From Candidatus Goldiibacteriota bacterium (lineage in GTDB: Bacteria > Oederibacteriota > PGYV01 > DSYL01): DNA of 50,705 nt. Below, piece by piece: positions 1 through 8,933 of this stretch. A program made the position numbers and the translations under genes. How positions within the stretch are numbered: the first letter of the stretch is position 1; each line of letters begins with the position of its first letter. A model generated the notes under the pieces. It saw only the letters and a list, made by a program, of their open reading frames with translations, had not been told where the DNA came from and made no database searches. The stretch spans positions 1 to 50,705 of the forward strand of contig JAGNJD010000013.1 in NCBI GenBank assembly GCA_018000835.1, in the 5' to 3' direction.

Positions 1-97
1 TCAATCCTACTTTCAAATACGCCTCTATCTTCCATCTTTCGCTTTCCTTTAATTGCTTGTATTTCCCATTCTTTGTGTCATAATTATTCGGTCCCAT
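1..97 (-). CDS. IS30-family transposase, N-terminal fragment (truncated by window)
   Basis: Reading the complement from an ATG at 97 down to 1 gives 32 residues beginning MGPNNYDTKNGKYKQL and continuing KESERWKIEAYLK. The YKQL-x-E-x-ERxxIEAYLK pattern is the helix-turn-helix entry region of IS30-family transposases. A ribosome binding site (GAGGTG on the minus strand, complement of 103-108) sits five bases before the ATG, which supports this start. The DDE catalytic domain would lie to the left of the window, so intactness cannot be judged. Confidence 0.7.
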   Translation of the reverse strand, partial: MGPNNYDTKNGKYKQLKESERWKIEAYLKVGL

Positions 98-200
98 CGT
101 TTCACCTCTGTGTTTGATGTTTTTCTTACAATCTACATTTTAACACATGTGAACGATGGGGCTTCTACTTGATGCACTTCATTTTACAATCTTTAAAAAT
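1..200 (-). mobile_element. Right-hand end of an IS30-family insertion sequence (cut by window edge)
   Basis: The first 97 bases encode the start of an IS30-type transposase on the minus strand. Outside its start codon the sequence repeats the word ttacaatct (about 126-134 and 182-191) with a tgcacttcattt tract at about 172, resembling the terminal inverted repeat region of IS30-like elements as I recall them. The outer limit near 190-200 is an estimate, because the other end lies outside the window. The sequence from 200 to the first gene holds nothing I recognise. Confidence 0.55.
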
Positions 201-417
201 AAATTAAGCATAAAATGGATTCTCACCGGTTGTTTTAAGATTTTGTTCAAGAACAAGTAAAAAAACGATTCTTTTAAGCCAAGTAAACATTAGGGAAGAC
301 GCCCGCATCATAAGTTTTTCTGTTAAATTCCTTTTTTCTTAATTTACACACAATAATATACACTAACTAACCAAATCCCGGCTTTTAAAAACTTTTTTGA
401 TGATGTATAATGTTTAT

Positions 418-1335
418 ATGAAAAAATTTTTGTTTATTTTTTTGATTTTTTTTACATGCATGCGAATTTTTGCATGGGAATTCGTAAATCTCCCGCGCGA
501 ATATTCCTGGTATTATGATGAAATGGCAAATAAAAACATTTTACCGCATAATGCCGACGTTCTTGAGAAAAAACACAACGTAAAAGTTCATATTTATAAA
601 TACAAAGGCAACGAGAATGACGAAATTTATGATAAAGCAGAGGAGTATTTTAACAAACTTACAGAAAAGGACGATAAAGGACAACTACTTATATGGATTG
701 GAACAAAAAAAGAAGAAGGATATATTTTGGTTACAGATGACTTGAAAAACCGGATTGGCGGACAATATCTAAAAATTCTGCAGGACGACGTCCTGCGTTC
801 ACTCCTCGGCAGATGGTATATAAGTGAAGCCCGTGTTCTCGGCAAAGTTCTTGGTGGCATAGTATATCTGCTTGAAAAAGATACGCTTTCAAAGGAAGAG
901 ATAAGAAGGATAAAATCAGAGGTAATCGTCGTTGACGATTTTTTCTTCGTCCTGTCCTGTAAACCGGTATTTTCCGAAATAATCGGTCTTTTTAATTTTG
1001 AACCGGTATCTTTTTTCTTTTACTTTCCATTTGTTGTTCATTTTATTTTCGTGAGGATAATCGGAATGAAATTTCATAAGACTGGTTTTATAATTTCAAA
1101 TTTTGTGTGGGTATTTTTTATGTTCTTTGTTTTTTATCTGATATTTAACAGAATAGACATTTTTTTTCACGAATACGTACAGCTCTTTTGCATGTTTCTC
1201 GGGCTGAACGTGCCTCTTTTTTTCTTTTTGATAAATTTATACCGTAACGAACTGGAAACGGCGGCATATAATTATTTACGTAACGTTACCGGTGACTTTG
1301 AATCAGGCAGCATTTTTGAAGGAAAGCAATGGTAA
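418..1335 (+). CDS. TPM-domain membrane protein
   Basis: From the ATG at 418 this is a 305-residue protein with an N-terminal signal peptide or anchor (KKFLFIFLIFF, probable cleavage after RIFA), then a soluble domain of about 130 residues resembling the TPM/YgcG/Psb32 fold (hydrophobic strands QLLIWIG and GYILVTDD are typical), then a C-terminal part rich in Phe with about three membrane spans (around residues 190-290). TPM-domain proteins are membrane-linked and have been tied to envelope maintenance, but function is poorly defined. The frame is open to a TTG at 397 and also has ATGs at 400 and 403; 418 is chosen because it starts directly at the signal peptide, although no clear ribosome binding site precedes any of them. 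Overlaps the next gene by 7 bases. Confidence 0.6.
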   Translation: MKKFLFIFLIFFTCMRIFAWEFVNLPREYSWYYDEMANKNILPHNADVLEKKHNVKVHIYKYKGNENDEIYDKAEEYFNKLTEKDDKGQLLIWIGTKKEEGYILVTDDLKNRIGGQYLKILQDDVLRSLLGRWYISEARVLGKVLGGIVYLLEKDTLSKEEIRRIKSEVIVVDDFFFVLSCKPVFSEIIGLFNFEPVSFFFYFPFVVHFIFVRIIGMKFHKTGFIISNFVWVFFMFFVFYLIFNRIDIFFHEYVQLFCMFLGLNVPLFFFLINLYRNELETAAYNYLRNVTGDFESGSIFEGKQW

Positions 1336-2111
1336 AAATAAACATAAAATTTTACATAAAAACAGGAATTTTATTTTCCTTTGTTTTATTGACGTCATGC
1401 TTTCCTGAAAAGAATTTAAATTATAAATTTTTGGATGACAATAAACCTTCGTGTAAAAAAGCAACATGGGATGCGGTTACTTATGTCATTGACGAAAATA
1501 AAAACACGCGGATTACAAATTCAAGAATCTGGTATAAAAAAAACGATTACCGCATTGAAATCTATAATTCCGATATGTCAGATAAACAGATAATAATAAT
1601 CAGGGATGGAAAATTTTATACTTTTACGAAGGATAAAAAAGTATATAAATACGACGTAAATGACGAAAATACCGAGATATTCCTGAGAAAAGTTTTCGTC
1701 AATCTTGGATTTGACAAAAAAAACAGAAAAATGGCAGTGAAAGACGCAGTTTATAACCGGAAAAAACACGACATTTACGAGTATGAGATGTATAGAAACG
1801 TAAACGGACTTTTGTGTAAGGCAAAAGTGATGGAATGGATTGACAAAAAAGACATGATAACGCATGTGGAAACGGAAGTTTTCAGGACGGAATTTGAATT
1901 CAACAAACAAAAAAAATACGTAGGACCTATAAAGGAAACATACGAAATTAAAAATTATAAATGTTATTTTATTTTATCGTCAAAATTATTTGAAATACCC
2001 GGTGATTATGAAATAATAGATTTTGAAAATTTTTATAAGAAACAGCTTTTAAAAGCAGGCAAAACGCAGGATAACATAGACACAAAAATTACGACTTTTA
2101 CAATCAGGTAA
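1329..2111 (+). CDS. Lipoprotein, possible LolA-like fold
   Basis: 260 residues with a lipoprotein signal ending LLTSC, so Cys24 is the expected lipidation site. The rest is Lys-rich and beta-strand-like. The stretch around residues 65-110 (IWYKKNDYRIEIY, then IIIIRDGKFYTFTKDKKVYKYD) resembles the way LolA/LppX-type proteins begin, where strands lead into a 'dGk..y.y....k.y.yd' turn, so an outer-membrane lipoprotein-sorting-like beta-half-barrel is possible. The ATG at 1329 overlaps the end of the TPM gene (stop 1333-1335), suggesting translational coupling. No catalytic motif is visible; the specific role is unknown. Confidence 0.55.
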   Translation: MVKINIKFYIKTGILFSFVLLTSCFPEKNLNYKFLDDNKPSCKKATWDAVTYVIDENKNTRITNSRIWYKKNDYRIEIYNSDMSDKQIIIIRDGKFYTFTKDKKVYKYDVNDENTEIFLRKVFVNLGFDKKNRKMAVKDAVYNRKKHDIYEYEMYRNVNGLLCKAKVMEWIDKKDMITHVETEVFRTEFEFNKQKKYVGPIKETYEIKNYKCYFILSSKLFEIPGDYEIIDFENFYKKQLLKAGKTQDNIDTKITTFTIR

Positions 2112-2141
2112 AATTAAATAAATTGGCAAAGGAATCATTTA

Positions 2142-4349
2142 ATGAAATACGTAAATGTAGCAGTATTTGCAAACATAGATAACGTTCTTACTTATAAAAC
2201 TGAAACGTCAGAAAACGGTTTAAAAGGTAGACGCGTTATAGTGCCTGTTGCAAGCAAATACGCAGTCGGGGTAGTCGTAGAAGAAATTTCCGTATCAGAA
2301 ATAAAAATAGAACCGTCAAAAATCAGGGAGATAAAGGAGATAATAGATGAAACATCAATATTAAACGATGAAATGATAAAATTAGGCTTATGGATTAGCG
2401 ATTATTATTTATCCGCTCCTGGTCTCGTATTTTCAACTATGATTGCACCATTTGCAAAATCAAGGTCAAAAACGAAAATAATGTTAAACGATGTTATTCC
2501 TGACGGACTGAATTTAAGTAAAGATGAGATTGCAGTAATAGATTTTTTAAAGCAACGAAATGGAAAAAAAACAGACGTAAAAATCGTCGAAAAAAAAACA
2601 GGCATAAAGGATTTAAAAAAGACGATAAAAATGCTCAAAGAAAAAAATGTCATAAATCTGGAAACTGTAATAAAAACAAAAGAGTCAAAAACTGAGATAG
2701 AGGACGTATACAAAGGCAAGGGCGTAGAAAAAAACGTAGTTTTAAATGAAGAGCAGCAAATCGCCTTTGATAAAATACAAAAAGCAATTGACGACGAAAA
2801 ATACAAATGTTTTTTGCTGATGGGAATTACCGGATCCGGAAAAACGGAAGTTTACATAAAAGCATCGGAATACGTAATTAAGAAAGGTAAAAAAGCAATA
2901 ATCCTCGTTCCTGAAATATTTTTGACGCCTCAGATACTTGAAAGGTTTAAAGGTGTTTTTAAAGACAGAATAGCCGTTTATCACAGCGGGCTTTCCGACG
3001 GGCAGCGTTTATCTGAATGGAGCAGGATAAAAAATGGCGAAGTTGACGTTGCAATTGGAACGCGTTCTGCCGTTTTTGTGCCTTTTGAAAAGCCTGGATT
3101 GATAATCGTTGATGAGGAATTTGATACTTCCTATAAACAGGAAAACGACCCAAAATATAACGGACGCGACGTTGCAGTCATGCGGACGCACATGAACGGT
3201 GGCGTAGTCGTTCTGGGCAGTGCAACGCCATGCATTGAGACGTATTATAACGCCATCACAAACAAATACGAACTTCTTGAACTGAAAAAAAGAGTAAATG
3301 ACAAACCTTTGCCTGAGATAATGACGGTTGATTTAAAGTATGAAAAAAATTTTTCCGGTAATTTCATGTTTTCTGACGAGATGGTAAAACAGATGAATTA
3401 TGCTATGGAAAATCATGACCAGGCAATACTTTTTATAAACAGACGCGGTTTTTCAAGTTACGTTTTTTGTTTTAACTGCGGGAACGTGATAAAATGCGTT
3501 AACTGCGACATTCCTCTTGTTTATCACAGGGACGTTTCAAAGATGAAATGTCATTATTGTTCCTTTGAGAAAGCCCCTGAAACCGCGTGTCCGAAATGCG
3601 GCAAACCTATTATTTTCAAAGGCATAGGCACGCAGCGGGTTGAAGACGTAATAAAAAAGTTTTTTCCAGAAAAAAACGTTTTAAGGGTTGACATGGATTC
3701 CATGCGCGACAGGGAAAAATACTTTGAAACATACGAAAAAATAAAAAACAGGAAAATAGACATTCTTGTCGGAACGCAGATGATAACAAAGGGTTTTGAT
3801 TTTCCTGAAATGAATTTTGCAGGCATAGTGAATATAGACAATGTTTTAAATCTGCCTGACTTCCGTTCCGATGAAAGGGTATTTCAACTGTTGACCCAGG
3901 TTGCAGGCAGGATTGGCAGAGGCGATAAACCTGGACTCGTCGTAGTTCAGACGTTTCGTCCGGAAAGCATAGGAGTAAAGTCTGCGTCAGAATACGATTC
4001 AAAAGGATTTTACGAAAAACAGATTGAAATAAGGAAGCAGTTTAAATATCCGCCTTTTTCAAAACTTTTACAGATAATTTCGCAGAATGAAAAACAGGAA
4101 ATTTCATTAAAAAAAATTGACAGGATAAAAGAGATAGTCGACGACGTCGTGAAAAAATACGGATTTAAAGACGTAATCATATTGGGACCTGCGCCTGCGC
4201 CTCTTTCAAGGATAAGAAACAAATATAGATACAGCATGATATTAAAATGCAGCAACGTAAATGAAATAAAAATTATCGGAAGAACGGTTAAAAAAGAAAG
4301 GCATGGAAATGACCTCGCCGTAATTGTTGATCCGATAAGTACTTTATAA
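2142..4349 (+). CDS. priA: Primosomal replication restart helicase PriA
   Basis: 735-residue superfamily 2 DNA helicase that reloads the replisome at stalled forks. Visible parts in order: N-terminal DNA-binding region (VNVAVFANIDNVLTYKT, 1-100), winged-helix region, Walker A GITGSGKT (about 228-235), Walker B box DEEF (about 324-327), GSATP motif, eight zinc-ligand cysteines in CxxC pairs (about 443-487), GTQMITKGFDFP motif V and the VAGRIGRG motif VI. Length is normal for the family. PriA normally has DEEH at motif II; the His to Phe change is unusual. It follows the lipoprotein gene by 30 bases; aaagga at about 2129 is the likely ribosome binding site. Confidence 0.95.
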   Translation: MKYVNVAVFANIDNVLTYKTETSENGLKGRRVIVPVASKYAVGVVVEEISVSEIKIEPSKIREIKEIIDETSILNDEMIKLGLWISDYYLSAPGLVFSTMIAPFAKSRSKTKIMLNDVIPDGLNLSKDEIAVIDFLKQRNGKKTDVKIVEKKTGIKDLKKTIKMLKEKNVINLETVIKTKESKTEIEDVYKGKGVEKNVVLNEEQQIAFDKIQKAIDDEKYKCFLLMGITGSGKTEVYIKASEYVIKKGKKAIILVPEIFLTPQILERFKGVFKDRIAVYHSGLSDGQRLSEWSRIKNGEVDVAIGTRSAVFVPFEKPGLIIVDEEFDTSYKQENDPKYNGRDVAVMRTHMNGGVVVLGSATPCIETYYNAITNKYELLELKKRVNDKPLPEIMTVDLKYEKNFSGNFMFSDEMVKQMNYAMENHDQAILFINRRGFSSYVFCFNCGNVIKCVNCDIPLVYHRDVSKMKCHYCSFEKAPETACPKCGKPIIFKGIGTQRVEDVIKKFFPEKNVLRVDMDSMRDREKYFETYEKIKNRKIDILVGTQMITKGFDFPEMNFAGIVNIDNVLNLPDFRSDERVFQLLTQVAGRIGRGDKPGLVVVQTFRPESIGVKSASEYDSKGFYEKQIEIRKQFKYPPFSKLLQIISQNEKQEISLKKIDRIKEIVDDVVKKYGFKDVIILGPAPAPLSRIRNKYRYSMILKCSNVNEIKIIGRTVKKERHGNDLAVIVDPISTL

Positions 4350-4522
4350 AAACAAATGTAACCAAGGGTAAATTTTATTACTACCACGAAACATAAAAAT
4401 GGAATTAATCCTCTCGTTCTAATTTATACGCGGAATTTATATTTTTTACAGGGCAGGAATATTAATTTTCCAGAGTATTTAAAATCCCAAAAATTTATGA
4501 TATAATTAAATTGGAGGTAAAA

Positions 4523-4948
4523 ATGCCGGAAGCAGAAGGAAAGAAATTTGATTTTAAAGATGAGAAATCAATAAGAACGGATTTCCTGGAAACCGTAGAA
4601 TATGACGGCGGGAAGCAACTGGTGGAATACAAAACAAAGGAATTTTCTGCCGTTTGTCCTTTTTCCGGACTACCTGACATTGCAGAAGTAACGATAAGGT
4701 ATATTCCATCAAAAAAAATAGTAGAATTAAAATCACTAAAATATTATTTTATAAGTTTCAGAAACGTCGGCATTTACCAGGAAAAGGTAACGGACAGAAT
4801 TTTTAAGGATTTAAAGAAGATTTTAAAACCGGAATATTTATGTGTTGAAACAATTTATAATACCCGTGGCGGCATTGATTCAAAATGTGTAATGGAAACA
4901 AATGAACATAGCCGGTTTCATGGCGTCAATCGCAGAAAGAAAATGTAA
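4523..4948 (+). CDS. queF: NADPH-dependent preQ0 reductase (7-cyano-7-deazaguanine reductase)
   Basis: 141 residues. Reduces the nitrile of preQ0 to preQ1 in queuosine tRNA modification. The type I (unimodular) QueF layout is visible: active-site Cys45 in CPFSGLPD with the partner Asp52, and the QueF motif in ELKSLKYYF followed by SFRN. The open frame extends back to a TTG at 4511, but that codon lies next to the ribosome binding site GGAGGT (4513-4518); the ATG at 4523 is therefore the real start. A TATAAT box (4501-4506) lies just upstream but no good -35 matches it. No other queuosine genes and no preQ1 riboswitch are seen nearby. Confidence 0.93.
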   Translation: MPEAEGKKFDFKDEKSIRTDFLETVEYDGGKQLVEYKTKEFSAVCPFSGLPDIAEVTIRYIPSKKIVELKSLKYYFISFRNVGIYQEKVTDRIFKDLKKILKPEYLCVETIYNTRGGIDSKCVMETNEHSRFHGVNRRKKM

Positions 4949-5006
4949 CGCAGGACGATGACGCACGGACGTATGATCATAAACAACGGTTTAAAGGGTG
5001 GATTGC

Positions 5007-6512
5007 ATGAAAAATAAAATTTTTATGTTTTTTGTTTTAATGCTTTTATGTTCTTTTTCTTTCGCGGGTAAAACAAAAATGCCCATTGCAGCAGACAGAT
5101 TTTATCCCGGAAATGCAGATGAATTAACGCGTCTGCTTGACGGTTATTTCCAGGACGTAAAATTAAAAGAAAAAGTAGTCGGCGAAATTCTCGGAATCGT
5201 CGTCCCTCATGCAGGATACGTTTTTTCAGGACAGACGGCTGCATATTCTTATTCTCTTATAAAAGAAAATTTTGATTACGTAATAGTTATAGGCACTTCA
5301 CATTATTCCGGGAAATACGGATTGCAGACGTGCCTTTACGACGCTTTTAAGGTTCCAAACGGTGAAATAAAATCAGACGTAAAATTAATAAAAAAACTTA
5401 TTTCAAAATCAAAAGTGATACAGGATTTTCAATATGCCTATTTACAGGAACATTCAGTGGAAGTTCAGATACCTTTTATATTGCATCAGATTAAAAACGC
5501 AAAAATTATACCTTTTATAGTATCTGACATCTCAGTTGAAGATGCAAAACAGGCGGCAGAAGTCATATACGACGAATTAAAAGCGAAAAAAGTCCTCGTC
5601 ATCGTAAGTTCCGACCTATCCCATTATCCTGATTACGATACGGCAGTCAGAACCGACGGGGAGGTCATAGATTCCATCTTAAAGATGAATTCTGGAATGA
5701 TAAAAACAAAATGTGAAAATCTGGTCATTCAATACGCAAGAAAAGGACTTGAGACTGCTGCTTGCGGGGAAAATGCAATAATTGCCGGTATTGAAATAAT
5801 GAAAAAATTTGGCGTCAATGATGCGAGATTGTTAAAATATTCCAATTCAGGAGACGTTGAAAATTATGGAGATAAATCAAAGGTTGTTGGCTATGCCGCA
5901 ATCGTATTTTATAATAATTTGAAAGGAGAAAAAACTATGGGAAACGAAAAATTATCGCTTGATTTAAGTGACGAAATAAAAAGCAGGATGCTGAAAATTG
6001 CAAGGGATTCAATAGCAGAATTTCTGAAAACCGGCAGGATTAAGGAAGTCCGGGAAAAAGAGAAAATTTTCAACGAAAAATACGGTTTGTTTGTAACGCT
6101 AAACGAGCGCGGACAACTAAGAGGATGCATAGGCGTTACCGAACCAATTTATACTTTAAACGAGGCACTGCCGCAAATAGCATGTGCTTCTGCTTTTAAT
6201 GATCCGCGGTTTGCACCGGTATCGGAAAAGGAATTAAAGGACATTAATATAGAAATCTCAATCCTGTCAAAACCGGAAAAAGTAAAAAGTGCGGATGAAA
6301 TTGTTATGGGAAAGCATGGAGTGATAGTAAAGAAAGGCAGTAGAAGCGGATTGTTTTTGCCACAGGTGGCAGAAGAAACCGGCTGGTCAAAAGAGGAATT
6401 CTTGTCAAATTTATGCATGGAAAAGGCAGGACTGCCACCCGATGCATGGAAAAATAAAGATACAGAATTGTTTGTTTTTACGGTTTATAATTTTTCGGAA
6501 AATGGAAAATGA
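5007..6512 (+). CDS. Exported MEMO-AMMECR1 fusion (AmmeMemoRadiSam proteins B + A)
   Basis: 501 residues. A signal peptide (KNKIFMFFVLMLLCSFSFAG) precedes a MEMO domain (about 22-300) that keeps the putative metal/active residues: His in PHAGYVFSG, His in GTSHYSG, His in SSDLSHYPDY and Cys in AACGENAI. An AMMECR1 domain follows (about 311-501) with the conserved LRGCIGV motif. These two proteins normally occur with a radical SAM partner in the AmmeMemoRadiSam system; none is adjacent here. Start: the ATG at 5007 has AAGGGTGG just upstream; an in-frame GTG at 4998 lies inside that site. Inside the gene, AAAGGAG (5922-5928) and an in-frame ATG (5937) lie precisely at the domain junction, so a separate AMMECR1 product may also be made. 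Biochemical role unknown. Confidence 0.85.
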   Translation: MKNKIFMFFVLMLLCSFSFAGKTKMPIAADRFYPGNADELTRLLDGYFQDVKLKEKVVGEILGIVVPHAGYVFSGQTAAYSYSLIKENFDYVIVIGTSHYSGKYGLQTCLYDAFKVPNGEIKSDVKLIKKLISKSKVIQDFQYAYLQEHSVEVQIPFILHQIKNAKIIPFIVSDISVEDAKQAAEVIYDELKAKKVLVIVSSDLSHYPDYDTAVRTDGEVIDSILKMNSGMIKTKCENLVIQYARKGLETAACGENAIIAGIEIMKKFGVNDARLLKYSNSGDVENYGDKSKVVGYAAIVFYNNLKGEKTMGNEKLSLDLSDEIKSRMLKIARDSIAEFLKTGRIKEVREKEKIFNEKYGLFVTLNERGQLRGCIGVTEPIYTLNEALPQIACASAFNDPRFAPVSEKELKDINIEISILSKPEKVKSADEIVMGKHGVIVKKGSRSGLFLPQVAEETGWSKEEFLSNLCMEKAGLPPDAWKNKDTELFVFTVYNFSENGK

Positions 6513-8119
6513 GAAAAAAGACGTCAACTGCACCTAAAAATACGACTAAATCAGTCAATGGGAGCGTTATAAAAATTTTTTTTATCCTGGTTGTTTTGTT
6601 GTTTAATGGCTCCTGCAAAAAAAGCGAAGAAACGACCGAACAAAAACTTTTATCAGGAAACGCCGACATCATAAAATCTGCCATTGACGATATATGGCGG
6701 CTAAATAAAACCGAGTATCTCGTTAACCTTGCAGATATACTTTCAAACAAAGAGGTCCGCGAACATGCCGCATTTGCCCTCTCGTTGATGGCATCAGACA
6801 CAGTTGACCTGCTCGTTTTAAACAAGATGAACGCTGCTTATGATAAAACAGGACATTACGTTTATTTTCAGTTACGCAGAAGAAAAAAACCGGAAATGCA
6901 GGGTAATGTCAAAAATTATTTAAAATATGACGAACAAAACGTCGACAGTTCGTTTGTTTATTGGTTTTTAAACGACGAGTATGAAAAGGCAGCGGAACTT
7001 TTTAATAAGACCGAAACGCTGAATTTAATCAAAAAAGAATTTCTGGTTGCAATCGGAAATAAAAAAGAAAAAAAACTGATGAATTTTCTCAGGTCAATAA
7101 AAGATGTGGAATTTATGCCGATGGCAAAGTGGGCAATGAACAACATTGATCCAAGGCACGTCATCAAAACTGATTTTAAGGATAAAACGATAATTTACAA
7201 TCCATACTGGGTAAAATACGAAAAGAACCCGGTTCTACCAACGGTTGAAGGAACTTTTAAAAGCGTTCATACTGCAAATCCGGACATACTCGTTGAAAAC
7301 AGGATGATTTATTTTTATTATCGCGGCGGAGACGGCAATGACAGAATTGCCGTTGCAACTTCCTCTTACGATTATTTTGACGGCAAAAATTTCAGCGATT
7401 ATCCAAAGAATCCGGTTATTTCAATTGGCAGGGATGCTTTTGATGACCTCGCAGTGCTGGATCCGGCAGCCGTTTATTTTAATAAAAAAGTTTTTTTGTA
7501 TTACAGCGGACTTGGTAAGGGCGACGATGCAATAGGCCTTGCAGTTTCGGATAATTTTTATGATTTTACAAAATATAAAAACAATCCTGTTTTAACCGGC
7601 AGGGCACCTGAGGTGGTTTTAAAGGACGGCGTTATTTATTTATATTACGTTTTGCCAAACGAAAGAACGGGGTATTCAATTTATCTTGCAACGTCGAGAG
7701 ACGGTTATGATTTCCAGAAATTTTCCAGTTCTCCCGTATTTTCCTTTGGAGGTTACGATGACTGGGATTCAAAAACGGTTACAACGCCAAAGATAAGGGA
7801 GATAAACGGCGTTTATTACATGTTTTATGCAGGCGATAATGAGTTTACAGATTATCCGCCTTTTTTCGGACTTGCATTTTCCTATGACCTGATAAACTGG
7901 CACAGGTCAAAACAAAATCCGGTTTTTTCACGGGGTAAAAAAGGACAATGGGATGACGGCGGCATCTGGTTTGCAGAAGTTTTTCCGTATAAAACCAAAT
8001 TATATATGTATTATGAAGGATGGGGCGGCGGACAGAGCCATGAAAAAGAATACGGACCCGGCGGCCATAGTCAGATAGGCATGGCTGAAAGTAAGTTTAA
8101 ACCGGAAGATATGTTGTAA
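6509..8119 (+). CDS. Lipoprotein with HEAT-like repeats and glycosidase-type five-bladed beta-propeller
   Basis: 536 residues. A long positively charged N-terminus leads to a lipoprotein signal ending FNGSC (lipid Cys36). Residues about 50-210 are helical with HEAT/Armadillo-like character (ADILSNKEVREHAAFALSLMA). Residues about 230-536 show the repeated blade pattern of GH43/GH32/GH130-type propellers: YFYYRGGDG, FLYYSGLGKGDDAIGLAVS, IYLYYVLPN, YYMFYAGDNEF and MYYEGWGGG, with interblade NPVLTG/NPVF motifs. This suggests glycan binding or hydrolysis at the envelope; I cannot assign the family or confirm the catalytic acids. The ATG overlaps the previous stop by 4 bases (ATGA), so it is co-translated with the MEMO fusion. 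Confidence 0.65.
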   Translation: MRKKTSTAPKNTTKSVNGSVIKIFFILVVLLFNGSCKKSEETTEQKLLSGNADIIKSAIDDIWRLNKTEYLVNLADILSNKEVREHAAFALSLMASDTVDLLVLNKMNAAYDKTGHYVYFQLRRRKKPEMQGNVKNYLKYDEQNVDSSFVYWFLNDEYEKAAELFNKTETLNLIKKEFLVAIGNKKEKKLMNFLRSIKDVEFMPMAKWAMNNIDPRHVIKTDFKDKTIIYNPYWVKYEKNPVLPTVEGTFKSVHTANPDILVENRMIYFYYRGGDGNDRIAVATSSYDYFDGKNFSDYPKNPVISIGRDAFDDLAVLDPAAVYFNKKVFLYYSGLGKGDDAIGLAVSDNFYDFTKYKNNPVLTGRAPEVVLKDGVIYLYYVLPNERTGYSIYLATSRDGYDFQKFSSSPVFSFGGYDDWDSKTVTTPKIREINGVYYMFYAGDNEFTDYPPFFGLAFSYDLINWHRSKQNPVFSRGKKGQWDDGGIWFAEVFPYKTKLYMYYEGWGGGQSHEKEYGPGGHSQIGMAESKFKPEDML

Positions 8120-8221
8120 TGCAGCAGCAAATGCAGGATTACGTTATTGCTGACGAAAATATCCGGTAATTATTTTTCTCCATCCAGTTCGACTGCATGA
8201 AAAACCATTGCTGTCCGGTTA

Positions 8222-8420
8222 ATCAATGAATTTCATAAAAGCGTAAACAAAAAAACGAGGTAATGAATTAGTATAGAATTGGCGGTTGCAGGATTGCTTT
8301 TTCCGGAATTGAAACGGGCTGATGTTATGGGCATGCTTTATATAATCAGATTATTTCAGACCTTTAAAATTAACCCTGCAACCGCCACGTCCCTCATCAG
8401 AAAGGCTCGAATGAATTTTT
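8222..8420 (+). repeat. Long-hairpin repeat family A, copy 1
   Basis: About 200 bp unit starting atcaatgaatttcataaaag. Its core hairpin runs from GGCGGTTGCAGG (8281-8292) to CCTGCAACCGCC (8375-8386), perfect 12-base arms. The inner arm gaaacgggctgat pairs poorly with atcagattatttc in this copy, unlike the other three copies, so this one looks decayed. Related copies begin at 18812, 29492 and 37767. All are intergenic. Confidence 0.9.
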
Positions 8421-8474
8421 CAAAAAAAACAATCAATGCTTCATTATAGAAAAAGTGGGACGAAGGGGGATTGG

Positions 8475-8570
8475 AAAGGATAAAATCTCCCCAGCCCCTC
8501 TTTTCCAAAGAGGGGAAATTGCTTTTTATCCCCCTTTGAAAAAGGGGGAAAGAGGGGGATTTGTTTTTTA
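8475..8570 (+). repeat. CCCCCTTTGAAAAAGGGGG repeat family B, first cluster
   Basis: Two perfect hairpins stand side by side: CCCCTCTTT tcc AAAGAGGGG (8495-8515) and TCCCCCTTTgaaAAAGGGGGA (8529-8549), each followed by a g-rich tail (agagggggatttg). The same units recur at 8805 and 37960-38170. This kind of palindromic repeat is widespread in bacterial intergenic DNA; the mechanism of spread is not visible here. Confidence 0.85.
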
Positions 8571-8756
8571 TTTATTTTCCCTTTAGTGATACACGTCGCA
8601 AGGTAACATAACAAGATTGTAGAGACTTAAGCTTGCTGTGTCTCAAAGATAAGCAAGGCGAATATTCAAACGGTGTGCCACGCGACCATCGCAGGATAAG
8701 CCGCTGTTTTGTTTTCATAACCATTTGTAAAAAATTCCACCATTTAATTCGTTTTC

Positions 8757-8780
8757 AGAGACAGAGCAAGCTCTGTCTCT
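8757..8780 (+). repeat. Perfect AGAGACAGAGC hairpin
   Basis: AGAGACAGAGC (8757-8767), loop aa, GCTCTGTCTCT (8770-8780): a perfect 11-base-pair hairpin. A decayed relative lies at about 8618-8643 (tagagacttaagcttgctgtgtctc), and the terminator after ppdK (32747) uses a related AGAGACGCAC stem. The 60-residue open frame that spans this area is not convincing as a gene. Confidence 0.75.
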
Positions 8781-8804
8781 ACATGTTTAAAACTTTATTT
8801 TTTA

Positions 8805-8845
8805 TCCCCCTTTGAAAAAGGGGGATAAAGGGGGATTTATAAAAT
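8805..8845 (+). repeat. Repeat family B, second copy, with adjoining tgtccgccatgtc segment
   Basis: TCCCCCTTTgaaAAAGGGGGA at 8805-8825 followed by taaagggggattt. About 50 bases later the segment ctgtccgccatgtctatctttattc (8887 onward) closely matches one at 38186 onward that also follows family B. Both stand just before a TTGACA promoter. Confidence 0.8.
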
Positions 8846-8933
8846 GTCCCCAACCCTCTCTTTATTCATTATTTTAACCTTGTTACCTGTCCGCCATGTC
8901 TATCTTTATTCACACAGTTAACGTAAAAATCTG

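Noticed and set aside
4350..4522. PreQ1 riboswitch upstream of queF
   Set aside because: I looked for the G/C-rich hairpin followed by an A-rich tail that pairs back, and did not find it. The region shows nothing else clear.
8633..8815. 60-residue frame in the 8.1-8.9 kb intergenic region
   Set aside because: It crosses a perfect hairpin and a family B repeat, lacks a ribosome binding site and has no protein-like composition.
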